Source of the DNA: Bacteroidota bacterium
GTDB lineage: Bacteria; Bacteroidota; Bacteroidia; AKYH767-A; 2013-40CM-41-45
Assembly (NCBI GenBank): GCA_016708785.1
Contig: JADJFC010000004.1
Coordinates: 124,001-188,000, forward strand
Length of the DNA: 64,000 bases
Direction: 5' to 3'
The notes under the pieces were generated by a model that worked only from the letters and a program-made list of their open reading frames with translations, made no database searches and was not told where the DNA came from. Shown in pieces: positions 19,217-27,446 of this stretch (the stretch's first letter is position 1; every line of letters begins with the position of its first letter). Position numbers and translations under genes: made by a program.

Positions 19217-20140
19217 ATGAGAAAATATTTCCTGCTTTTTGTTTTAATTTTTTGTTTCTTATTCTGCAAAGCACAATCAGATGACTCTTTGACTTTCTTT
19301 CAATCTAGTCCGGTCCCTAATAAAAGCAGATTACGTACTGTTAATTTTTCCACTGCAATTCTATATTCAGCAAGTATGAGTTGGTTATATTCTCAATGGT
19401 ATAGTGGGTATCCTAAAAGTTCGTTTCATTTTTTCAATGACAACGGAGAATGGTTGCAAATGGATAAGTATGCTCATTTTTTTGATGCATACATAATTGC
19501 AAAGCCAATGACTCATGTTTATAAATGGGCCGGTTTAAATAATACAAAGTCCACACTTTATGGATGTGGTGTAGCACTTTTATTTCAGACTACAGTCGAA
19601 GTCTTTGACGGGTTTTCATCTGAATGGGGATTCAGTACCGGCGATCTCGCTTGTAATACAGGAGGAGTTTTATTGTTCGGAGCACAACAATTAGGATGGA
19701 AGGAGCAACGGATAATGTTGAAGTATTCTTTTCATCAAACTAAATATTCGCAATACAGACCTGATGTATTAGGTAGTAATTTACAGGAAAATATCCTTAA
19801 GGATTACAATGGACTTACCAGTTGGATCTGTGTCAATCCTTATTCGTTTATGAACAAAAATTCTAAATTTCCTAAATGGTTGAATTTTGCAGTAGGTTTC
19901 GGGGGTGAAGGAATGACAGGGGGAGACTTTAATCCTTCAGAGATAAATGGTGTGCCAATACCTGAATTCACCAGATACAGACAATACTATTTGGCTTTAG
20001 ATATTGAACTATCAAAGATCAATACTCGTTCTGAATTTATCAATGGACTTTTTAAACTTCTTAATATTATTCACCTGCCAATGCCAACGATTGAATTTTC
20101 TTCCGTAAATAAACCAATTGGAAGAGTACTTTACTTTTAA
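19217..20140 (+). CDS. DUF2279 exported protein
   Basis: A 307-residue protein with a signal peptide (MRKYFLLFVLIFCFLFCKAQ) and the DUF2279 core: LQMDKYAHFFDAYIIAKPM, then EVFDGFSSEWGFSTGDLACN. The family is common in Bacteroidota and related to YfiM; it is predicted to be a membrane-inserted or lipid-associated envelope protein without a known function. It starts seven bases after the preceding CHU_C gene and is probably co-transcribed with it. A hairpin terminator follows the stop. Confidence 0.8.
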   Translation: MRKYFLLFVLIFCFLFCKAQSDDSLTFFQSSPVPNKSRLRTVNFSTAILYSASMSWLYSQWYSGYPKSSFHFFNDNGEWLQMDKYAHFFDAYIIAKPMTHVYKWAGLNNTKSTLYGCGVALLFQTTVEVFDGFSSEWGFSTGDLACNTGGVLLFGAQQLGWKEQRIMLKYSFHQTKYSQYRPDVLGSNLQENILKDYNGLTSWICVNPYSFMNKNSKFPKWLNFAVGFGGEGMTGGDFNPSEINGVPIPEFTRYRQYYLALDIELSKINTRSEFINGLFKLLNIIHLPMPTIEFSSVNKPIGRVLYF

Positions 20141-20160
20141 ATAGAATGGATAGAAATGAA

Positions 20161-20193
20161 AAAGTGCATCATCCGGAAAGAATGATGCACTTT
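20161..20193. terminator. Bidirectional hairpin terminator
   Basis: AAAGTGCATCAT (20161-20172) and ATGATGCACTTT (20182-20193) form a perfect 12-bp stem with a 9-base loop between the convergent DUF2279 and rhodanese genes. The T-run is short on either strand. Confidence 0.75.
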
Positions 20194-20211
20194 AATGCAA
20201 ATTTAGACAAC

Positions 20212-20526
20212 TTAGTAAGTCGTCATTGTGGGATCGATTTCCCTTGCATATGCAAGGATTCCACCTTTAAGATTGTACAAATTCGTGTAACCGGCTTTTT
20301 CCAGTTCATTAACGATTGCACCGCTTCTTCCTCCGGACTTACAATGGATAATGACAGTCTTATCCTTGGAGATCTTTTCTGTTTCGCTCAGAATAATTCC
20401 CATTGGAATCAATTCTCCTGACAAATTGCAGATCTCATACTCGAATGGTTCTCTGACATCGATAAGCTGAAATTCTTCGCTATTATCGAGTTTTTTTTTG
20501 AATTCCTGCACTGTAATTTCTTTCAT
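20212..20526 (-). CDS. Single-domain rhodanese-like sulfurtransferase
   Basis: A 104-residue stand-alone rhodanese domain that can carry persulfide sulfur. Seen are LIDVREPFEYEICNL, the active-site loop HCKSGGRS with the catalytic Cys at about residue 61, and the C-terminal NLKGGILAYA. It has no signal peptide and is therefore cytoplasmic. It is monocistronic with its own -7 element upstream. The sulfur acceptor cannot be told from context. Confidence 0.9.
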   Translation of the reverse strand: MKEITVQEFKKKLDNSEEFQLIDVREPFEYEICNLSGELIPMGIILSETEKISKDKTVIIHCKSGGRSGAIVNELEKAGYTNLYNLKGGILAYAREIDPTMTTY

Positions 20527-20567
20527 AGGCGTGGGTTATGAGTTAAACTATTTGAGATGTGGGTATA

Positions 20568-20575
20568 CAAATTTA
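20568..20575 (-). promoter_or_regulatory. -7 element TAAATTTG of the rhodanese gene
   Basis: On the minus strand TAAATTTG matches TAnnTTTG and lies 41 bases upstream of the ATG. No TTG at the right distance was found. The remainder of the 20527-20825 intergenic stretch is AT-rich with nothing else recognised. Confidence 0.45.
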
Positions 20576-20825
20576 ATATAAAATTGGATTTTATCAGTTT
20601 GTGTGAAACTAAGTTGCTAACCGATAATGGTTCGAATTTGAGAAACTTAAAGGCAATCAAATCGCAGTTCTTTTAATGTGGATTTTACTTAAAATTGGAC
20701 TAAATTTCCTAAAAATTTAAAAGTACCCCATTATTAATCTGATTAATAGAATATGTTCAGGAGACTACTAAACTTGGTTTTCAAAAAGAGGTTTCACATT
20801 TACTAAAAAAACAACTTAAGACATA

Positions 20826-21296
20826 GTGAATATTAGAATTGTACATTTTAGTCCTGAGCACAAAGATGATTTTTATTATCTAAATGCAGAATGGTTGAAT
20901 AAATATTACTTTGTAACGAATGAAGATGAAGTGCTACTTAGAAATCCGGAAATAATAATTGAAAAAGGAGGGATGGTTTTCTTTGCTTTATTGGATGAAG
21001 AAGTAGTTGGAACTTGTGCGATTATTCCTGAAGAGAATAACTCTTTTGAGTTGATAAAAATGGGCGTTAGTCCAAAAGCTCAAGGAAAAGGAATTGGTTC
21101 TTTGCTTATGACTACTTGTATTAATTTCGTGAAACAACAAAATGCGAATCATATTTCACTTGAAACAGCAGTGCCGCTAAAAGCGGCAATTCACCTATAT
21201 GAAAAGTTCGGATTCAAAAAAATTTCTGATGAATATACACATCCTGTTTTTAAGAGAGTGACGTTTAAAATGGAACTCATTTTAACTAATAACTAA
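20826..21296 (+). CDS. GNAT-family N-acetyltransferase
   Basis: A 156-residue acyl-CoA-dependent acetyltransferase with the GNAT core: VVGTCAIIPEENNSFELIKMGV (strands 3-4) and the acetyl-CoA loop PKAQGKGIGSLLMTTCI at about residues 92-108, then LYEKFGFKKI. It begins with GTG. It stands alone; the substrate is not known. The stop codon already lies in the AT-rich inverted repeat shared with the uvrB end. Confidence 0.88.
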   Translation: MNIRIVHFSPEHKDDFYYLNAEWLNKYYFVTNEDEVLLRNPEIIIEKGGMVFFALLDEEVVGTCAIIPEENNSFELIKMGVSPKAQGKGIGSLLMTTCINFVKQQNANHISLETAVPLKAAIHLYEKFGFKKISDEYTHPVFKRVTFKMELILTNN

Positions 21297-21366
21297 TAAC
21301 TAATAACTCGAAAGGTTGTCATAGGAAACTATTTTTCTACGATTGCTTTTCGAGTTATTAGTTATT
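21282..21366. repeat. AATAACTAATAACT inverted repeat between convergent genes
   Basis: AATAACTAATAACTCGAAA at 21295-21313 is inverted exactly at 21348-21366, a 19-bp stem with a 34-base loop. The left arm consists of TAATAAC tandem units. The stop codons of the GNAT and uvrB genes lie within or at the arms, so it may serve both as terminator. Similar units occur at 45655-45822 and 53485-53507. Confidence 0.85.
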
Positions 21367-23381
21367 TAGGAGATTCTTTTTTCCAATTCAAACATTTCAT
21401 CTCTTAGTCTCGCGGCCTCGACAAAATTCAATTCTTTCGCTGCCTTTTCCATTTCTTTTTTCGTCAGACTGATCATCTTTTTAACTTCGTCCTTACTCAT
21501 GTACTTCAATACCGGATCGGCTGCTAAATTTCTTTGTTCTTCCTCAATATATGCTTTTGCTTCGGCAATCATTTTGTCGGCAACCTTGGTTTGACCAAGA
21601 ATACTCTCCATCGATTTGTTGATCTGTGTTGGAACTAGTCCATGTTCTAAATTATATTTCGTCTGAATCTCTCGTCGCCTGTTCGTTTCATCAATTGTTT
21701 GTTGCATACTGGCAGTCATCTTGTCAGCATAGAAAATTACTTTTCCATTGACATTTCTGGCTGCACGACCCGCTGTTTGTGTAAGTGAACGGTTACTTCT
21801 TAAAAAACCTTCTTTATCAGCATCAAGAATGGCAACTAATGATACCTCCGGCAAGTCTAATCCTTCTCGCAGCAAATTGATTCCGATCAATACATCAAAA
21901 TTTCCAAGACGAAGATCCCTAAGTATTTCAACTCTTTCTAAAGTGTCAACTTCTGAATGTATGTATCTACAGTTTACATTTAAACGGGTAAGGTATTTGG
22001 CAAGTTCTTCTGCCATTCTTTTCGTTAAAGTTGTGACCAGTACTCGTGAACCATTTGCAATCGTCTTGTGGATCTCTTCAAGTAGATCATCAACCTGGTT
22101 GATGCTTGGACGCACTTCGATAATCGGATCCAAGAGGCCGGTTGGACGAATCACTTGTTCAACAACGACTCCTTCGCTTTGTTGTAATTCATACTCAGCA
22201 GGTGTAGCACTGACATAAATTGTCTGCGTTAACATACTTTCAAACTCTTCAAATTTCAATGGCCTGTTGTCGAGAGCAGAGGGTAGCCTGAAACCATATT
22301 CAACCAGATTTTGTTTCCGGCTTCTATCACCACCATACATTGCCCGTACCTGCGGAATTGTAACATGGCTTTCATCGATCACCATCAAAAAATCATCCGG
22401 AAAATAATCTATAAGACAGAATGGTCTGTGGCCGATCTGCCTACCATCAAAATATCGTGAATAATTTTCTATTCCCGAGCAATAACCTAATTCCCGAATC
22501 ATCTCAAGATCGTATGTTACTCTGTCTTCAAGTCTCTTAGCTTCTAAATTCATTCCAAGCGATCGGAGGTAATCCGATTGTTTGACCATATCTTCCTGAA
22601 TTTGCCAGATCGCTTCCAATTGACGATCGGCATTTGTTACAAATATATTTGCCGGATAAATTGTTACTGCATTGTTCTTTTCAATTGTTTTTCCTGATAT
22701 TGGATCTATGGTCGTAATTTCTTCTATCTCATCTCCGAAAAAACTAAAACGATATGCTGTATCTCCATATGCAATAAAGACATCTACAGTTTCTCCCTTT
22801 ACTCTGAATTTTCCTCGGGTAAATTCGGTTTCTGTTCTTGAATATAATGAAGTAACCAACTGATGTAAAAATTTATTCCTGCTCATACGATCACCTCCTT
22901 GTGCTCTTATTGTATTGCTTTCGAAATCGGCAGGATTACCAATGCCATAGATACAGGAAACTGAACTGACTACAATAACATCTTCCCTTCCTGAAAGTAG
23001 TGCAGTTGTTGTACTTAATCTTAACTTTTCAATTTCATCATTGATGGCCAGATCCTTTTCGATGTAAGTATTTGTTGAAGGTATAAATGCCTCCGGCTGA
23101 TAGTAGTCGTAATAAGAAACAAAATATTCCACAGCATTAGTTGGAAAGAACTGTTTAAACTCACCGTAAAGCTGGGCTGCAAGTGTTTTATTATGGGAAA
23201 GAATGAGTGTAGGCTTCTTTACTCTGTTGATCACATTTGCAACTGTAAATGTTTTACCGGAACCGGTTACACCAAGTAGTGTTTGAGCGTGATCACCCCT
23301 TAATATACCTTGAACCAATTGTTCAATGGCTTGTGGCTGATCACCGGTTGGAAGAAATTCGGAGGTTAGGGAAAAGGGCAT
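21366..23381 (-). CDS. uvrB: Excinuclease ABC subunit B
   Basis: DNA damage-recognition helicase of nucleotide excision repair, acting with UvrA and UvrC. About 671 residues from the ATG at 23381, which fits the family start (MPFSLTSEFLPTGDQPQAI); the frame is open seven codons further. Seen are Walker A GVTGSGKTFTVA, the beta-hairpin YYDYYQPEAFIPS, Walker B with DESH, motif VI QTAGRAARN, and the C-terminal UVR domain (KEMEKAAKELNFVEAARLRDEM). It is complete with no frame break. Confidence 0.97.
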   Translation of the reverse strand: MPFSLTSEFLPTGDQPQAIEQLVQGILRGDHAQTLLGVTGSGKTFTVANVINRVKKPTLILSHNKTLAAQLYGEFKQFFPTNAVEYFVSYYDYYQPEAFIPSTNTYIEKDLAINDEIEKLRLSTTTALLSGREDVIVVSSVSCIYGIGNPADFESNTIRAQGGDRMSRNKFLHQLVTSLYSRTETEFTRGKFRVKGETVDVFIAYGDTAYRFSFFGDEIEEITTIDPISGKTIEKNNAVTIYPANIFVTNADRQLEAIWQIQEDMVKQSDYLRSLGMNLEAKRLEDRVTYDLEMIRELGYCSGIENYSRYFDGRQIGHRPFCLIDYFPDDFLMVIDESHVTIPQVRAMYGGDRSRKQNLVEYGFRLPSALDNRPLKFEEFESMLTQTIYVSATPAEYELQQSEGVVVEQVIRPTGLLDPIIEVRPSINQVDDLLEEIHKTIANGSRVLVTTLTKRMAEELAKYLTRLNVNCRYIHSEVDTLERVEILRDLRLGNFDVLIGINLLREGLDLPEVSLVAILDADKEGFLRSNRSLTQTAGRAARNVNGKVIFYADKMTASMQQTIDETNRRREIQTKYNLEHGLVPTQINKSMESILGQTKVADKMIAEAKAYIEEEQRNLAADPVLKYMSKDEVKKMISLTKKEMEKAAKELNFVEAARLRDEMFELEKRIS

Positions 23382-23411
23382 AGAAATGGTTGTGGAATAC
23401 AAAAATAAAAA

Positions 23412-23440
23412 AAAGGTTGCCTATGTAACAGACAACCTTT
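23412..23440 (-). terminator. Rho-independent terminator of aroE (minus strand)
   Basis: AAAGGTTG (23412-23419) pairs with CAACCTTT (23433-23440). On the minus strand the hairpin is followed by a T8 run. It lies between the aroE stop and the uvrB start, so the two genes are separate transcripts. Confidence 0.85.
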
Positions 23441-23464
23441 CTTTTCTTTCAATAAATAGTTTGA

Positions 23465-24226
23465 TTATTGAGCATATGCTGGTTCATTCCAGATTTCCCA
23501 TGACTTCTCAGCTTGTAGGCGAAGCATTCTGAAACCATTGTGGATAAATGCTCCTGCATCTTTTGATTTCTCTAAGAATAACGTTTGAGCCGGATTGTAA
23601 ATCAAATCGAAACATAGGTTCTTATGTGTTAAAAATTCATAAGGAATGTTTGGGCATTCATTTACTTTCGGGAACATTCCAAGTGGTGTTGTATTGACAA
23701 TTATTTGAAATGCTCTCATGGTATTGCTATTCAGATCTGCATAACTGTAATGGAATCTTGAATCTTCTCTTGTAACAAAGAAGTGTTCAATGTTCAATTT
23801 TCTGAATACATAGCTTACTGCTTTTGCAGAGCCACCGGTTCCTAATATCAGTGCACGACGATGATGCGGGCGAAGAATAGGGCGTATCGCTAATTCAAAT
23901 CCCCATGCATCGGTATTGTAACCATGGAGTTCAAATTTTGTTTGATCTTGGCGAATAATCTTAATTGTATTTACCGCTCCGATCTTCTGAGAAATATCAT
24001 CCAAATTGTCAAGCATCGGTATTACATCTTGCTTGAATGGGATTGTGATATTTAGTCCCATAAGATCCGGATTTTCTCGGACAATCTTTTTGAGGTCGTA
24101 AATATTCTCAGTTTCAAAATTTTCATAGATACAATCGTTTCGACCTTCTCGTTGAAACTTTTCAGTGAAAAATTTCTTAGAATACGAATGCTCTAAAGGA
24201 TAACCGAACAAACCAAATTTTTTCAT
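23465..24226 (-). CDS. aroE: Shikimate dehydrogenase
   Basis: NADPH-dependent reduction of 3-dehydroshikimate to shikimate. The 253-residue protein has the substrate site GYPLEHSYSKKFF and NITIPFKQ with the catalytic Lys, NTDAWGF with the paired Asp, and the nucleotide loop LGTGGSAKAV. The end (WEIWNEP) is typical of Bacteroidota AroE. It follows dedA by 37 bases and is likely co-transcribed with it. Confidence 0.95.
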   Translation of the reverse strand: MKKFGLFGYPLEHSYSKKFFTEKFQREGRNDCIYENFETENIYDLKKIVRENPDLMGLNITIPFKQDVIPMLDNLDDISQKIGAVNTIKIIRQDQTKFELHGYNTDAWGFELAIRPILRPHHRRALILGTGGSAKAVSYVFRKLNIEHFFVTREDSRFHYSYADLNSNTMRAFQIIVNTTPLGMFPKVNECPNIPYEFLTHKNLCFDLIYNPAQTLFLEKSKDAGAFIHNGFRMLRLQAEKSWEIWNEPAYAQ

Positions 24227-24263
24227 TTTCTTTCCTTAATTTTTAAGTGATTAATTGCGCAGA

Positions 24264-24902
24264 TTAATTTTTACTGTATTTTGATTTAAAAAATCCAATG
24301 ATGACTGGGAGTACTGAGACTCCGATTATTCCTAGTGTAACCAGGGAGAAATGGGACTTTACCCATTCATTGCTGCCAAGTAGATACCCGGCAAAGGTGA
24401 AAATTAAAATCCATATTACGTTACCGACTATGCAGAAAAATAAAAATCGTTTATATGCCATACTTCCTAAACCTGCTACGAAAGGTGCAAATGTCCTTAC
24501 AATTGGTATGAATCGAGCAAGAATAACTGTTTTGCCGCCATGCTTTTCGTAAAAAGCGTGTGTTCGGTCGAGATAGTCCTTATTGATGAATTTCCGTTTG
24601 GCATTTACTAATTTATCCCCGATAAAATTACCCACTGCGAAATTCAGATTGTCACCTAAGAATGCTGCAATAAATAGTATTGCAATAAGCAGCCAAAGGT
24701 TCAATAAACCGGCGCCTGCCAATGCTCCAGCAGCAAATAAGAGTGAATCACCGGGTAAAAATGGTGTCACAACTAATCCTGTCTCGCAGAAGATAATCAG
24801 TGCAAGTATTAAATATGTCGCCTTGTCATACTCCTTGACAATTGATTCTAAATGCTTGTCAATGTGCAGTACAAAGTCAATGAATTGCTGAAAAAATTCC
24901 AT
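24264..24902 (-). CDS. DedA-family membrane protein
   Basis: A 212-residue inner-membrane protein of the DedA/VTT family; members are linked to flipping of undecaprenyl phosphate or phospholipids and to membrane potential. Seen are ENL-like residues in FCETGLVVTPFLPGDSLLF, GDNLNFAVGNFIGDK, and the ARFIPIVRTFAPFVAG signature. There are four to five membrane segments. It starts the dedA-aroE operon. Confidence 0.92.
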   Translation of the reverse strand: MEFFQQFIDFVLHIDKHLESIVKEYDKATYLILALIIFCETGLVVTPFLPGDSLLFAAGALAGAGLLNLWLLIAILFIAAFLGDNLNFAVGNFIGDKLVNAKRKFINKDYLDRTHAFYEKHGGKTVILARFIPIVRTFAPFVAGLGSMAYKRFLFFCIVGNVIWILIFTFAGYLLGSNEWVKSHFSLVTLGIIGVSVLPVIIGFFKSKYSKN

Positions 24903-25114
24903 ACCCCTTAAAAAACTCTAATTCTTTAAAACTATTTTAATCGTAATTCGCAGTTTTCTCTAGCTGTAAAGATAATAATTTTAGAATAAATAACTTATTT
25001 TTTATAATTTTTATAAAGACATTTTTGTGAACAATATTTACATAAAAAAGCCGTGAATCCGGTTGCAAAAAGGACTATTTCCCTAACTTGCATCAGTACT
25101 AAATTTTGTCTGAA

Positions 25115-26164
25115 ATGAAGTTAAATATTGGAGATAAAGTCCGCTTTTTGAACGAATCTATTGAAGGTACCATAGCTAATGTGCTCACACATGGGCGAGT
25201 AGAAGTTCAGGACAGTCACGGGTTTACTCATATTTCCGAGGAAAAATACTTGGTCAGAATCGAATTAACTCTTGAAGATGTACGGAATGATTTGGATGAA
25301 CAGAAAATTGACTCGGTTCAGAAACCCCAGATTCAATCTCAAAAGAGTTCGATACCAATTATTTCATCTTTGGAAGACGATAATACCATTTATGCAGCCA
25401 TCCGTTTGCTGGATGAAAAAAATCCTCTAACTACAGATGTTGAGATATTTTTATTGAACAATACTAACTATTCCATCTGCTTCTCTTGTTTGAAAAGATT
25501 GGGAAATTTTAGAGCGGGAATTCAATCCGGAGTGCTGAATTCTAACGATGAAACATTGATTGGGGTATTTTCTCAAGATGAAATTTATCGGTTTGATGGA
25601 TTTGAGTTTCAATTCTTATTCTTTCAAAATGAAGAATTCAAACCAAAGAATCCGGATACCAAATTGCTCCAGTTCAATTCTTCCGATTTCATGAATGCTG
25701 ATCTTCGACGGAAATTATTCGATCGTGATGATACAATTTTACTTATGCCCCTTCATGAAGTTAAGCAGATGACAGAAGTTGATATCGCAAACCTGCTTGA
25801 TAAATACAAAGACAAGAAGGAGGCTGATGCCAGAAATTTGAATGCGAAAACCAAAAATAAGCCAAGTCGGTTCGTTGTATTAACTCGACAAAAAGTTGTC
25901 GATCTCCATATTGAGGAACTGATAAAAGACTATTCGTCTATGTCTAACGCGCAGATCATATCTTATCAGATCAACTTCTTTATGCAGGAAATGGATAAAG
26001 CCCTGATCGATAAATTACACAAGATCGTTTTTATTCATGGAGTAGGTGCCGGCGTCTTACGAAGTTCTATCCGTGAGGAATTAAAAAGGTTTCCAAACAT
26101 CCGATATACTGATGCACCAATTGAGAAATATGGGAATGGCGCAACAGAAGTTGAATTTATATGA
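25115..26164 (+). CDS. DUF2027 protein with C-terminal Smr domain
   Basis: About 349 residues. The N-terminal region (KLNIGDKVRFLNESIEGTIANV) and the middle beta-sandwich match the Bacteroidota DUF2027 family. The C-terminal 80 residues form a small MutS-related (Smr) domain, with HIEELI and the loop IHGVGAGVLRSSI, the glycine motif of Smr nucleases. A nucleic-acid role is therefore expected, the substrate being unknown. The ATG at 25115 is chosen over TTG 25106. The stop overlaps the next ATG by four bases (ATGA), so it is translationally coupled to the cation-efflux gene. Confidence 0.85.
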   Translation: MKLNIGDKVRFLNESIEGTIANVLTHGRVEVQDSHGFTHISEEKYLVRIELTLEDVRNDLDEQKIDSVQKPQIQSQKSSIPIISSLEDDNTIYAAIRLLDEKNPLTTDVEIFLLNNTNYSICFSCLKRLGNFRAGIQSGVLNSNDETLIGVFSQDEIYRFDGFEFQFLFFQNEEFKPKNPDTKLLQFNSSDFMNADLRRKLFDRDDTILLMPLHEVKQMTEVDIANLLDKYKDKKEADARNLNAKTKNKPSRFVVLTRQKVVDLHIEELIKDYSSMSNAQIISYQINFFMQEMDKALIDKLHKIVFIHGVGAGVLRSSIREELKRFPNIRYTDAPIEKYGNGATEVEFI

Positions 26165-27162
26165 TCAGTAATAAACATCAGCTCGAATTCAAAAAGAAGA
26201 TCCGGATCATGCGCCGGATTCTTATTGCAGGTGCTATACTGACAATTTTTAAATTTCTTGCCTGGTACCTTACACATTCAAATGCAATTCTAACCGATGC
26301 TCTCGAATCGATAATCAATATTATTGCAGCTGCATTTGGATTGTTTACACTCATTTATGCTGCCAGACCAAAGGATGAAAATCATCCTTACGGTCATGGG
26401 AAAATGGAGTTTTTTGCCGTAGGATTTGAAGGCGCGTTGATTTTTTTCGCCGGAATAGGAATGATCTATAAAGCTATTATTTCATTTGCTAATCCTGTGG
26501 AATTGCATCAACTGGATATCGGCTTAGTTATTACCGCCATTGCTGCCTTGATAAATTATTTCATGGGTAAGTATATGATTCAGGAAGGAAAGAAATTGCA
26601 TTCTTCTACACTAATTGCCGATGGACAACATCTTATTTCTGATACTGTATCTTCTGTTGTTTTACTGGTTGGTTTAGGAGTAATTCTATTTACAGGACTA
26701 AAAATTATTGATTCAATTCTGACAATTGCTTTAGGCTTCTATATTTTATTTGTTGGATATCGTTTGCTAAGAAATTCTATGGCCGGATTGATGGACGAAA
26801 CGGATTTTGATAAAGTTTTGGAAATCGTAGACGTTTTAAATACTGAAAGAACGAAAGGCTGGATCGACATTCATAATCTTAGGGTAGTGAAGTATGGTTC
26901 ATCTCTTCACATTGATCTTCATCTTACATTGCCCTGGTACGATAATCTGCAAAAATCACATGAAGAAGTTAAAGCACTTGAAATTGTAGTGAATAAACAT
27001 TTCGAAGGTCGTGTTGAATTCTTTATACATACAGATCCTTGTCTCCCTACAGCTTGCGAAATCTGCCTCCTCAATCAATGTGAATTCAGAAAACAGAAAT
27101 TTCAAAAAAAGCTTGAATGGGACCTGCCTTTGCTCATGAAAAATAAGCCTCATCATATCTGA
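26161..27162 (+). CDS. Cation diffusion facilitator transporter
   Basis: A 333-residue proton-coupled divalent metal exporter of the CDF family. It has five to six membrane segments, with the metal-site residues in TDALESIINI (TM2) and DGQHLISDTVSS (TM5, in place of the usual HxxxD pattern), and HPYGHGKMEFF after TM2. The cytoplasmic C-terminal domain contains a Cys-rich end (CLPTACEICLLNQC) that probably binds metal. It overlaps the Smr gene by four bases. The substrate could be zinc, iron or manganese. Confidence 0.9.
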   Translation: MISNKHQLEFKKKIRIMRRILIAGAILTIFKFLAWYLTHSNAILTDALESIINIIAAAFGLFTLIYAARPKDENHPYGHGKMEFFAVGFEGALIFFAGIGMIYKAIISFANPVELHQLDIGLVITAIAALINYFMGKYMIQEGKKLHSSTLIADGQHLISDTVSSVVLLVGLGVILFTGLKIIDSILTIALGFYILFVGYRLLRNSMAGLMDETDFDKVLEIVDVLNTERTKGWIDIHNLRVVKYGSSLHIDLHLTLPWYDNLQKSHEEVKALEIVVNKHFEGRVEFFIHTDPCLPTACEICLLNQCEFRKQKFQKKLEWDLPLLMKNKPHHI

Positions 27163-27328
27163 TTGAAATCCTTCTTAAGGTGATAAACATACAATTCTTT
27201 ATTGGTTGAATACAAGGCCCTCATTCTGAGTCCAACTTTATTTCACTTTTAGGGCAAATTCAATGTCTTTGGAACTATATTAAGCTGGATTTATTTATAA
27301 AAGATTAAGGGTTCTCAAATTAATATTT

Positions 27329-27336
27329 TAGTTTTG
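27329..27336 (+). promoter_or_regulatory. Possible -7 element TAGTTTTG upstream of the large secreted protein
   Basis: TAGTTTTG fits TAnnTTTG about 110 bases before the ATG at 27447. No clear -33 TTG precedes it. Nothing else was recognised in the 284-base gap. Confidence 0.3.
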
Positions 27337-27446
27337 TAAGGCATTGCCTGCGGATGCTTCTCCCCTGAAAACAAATTAATTTGATTTGTTAGATCCAAAA
27401 TTCATCATGCATAGTCATTGACTAATATTTCAATGGTAGAATTCTT

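Noticed and set aside
20600..20660. GGTTCGAATTT, similar to a tRNA T-loop
   Set aside because: No acceptor or anticodon stem can be formed around it, so it is not a tRNA.
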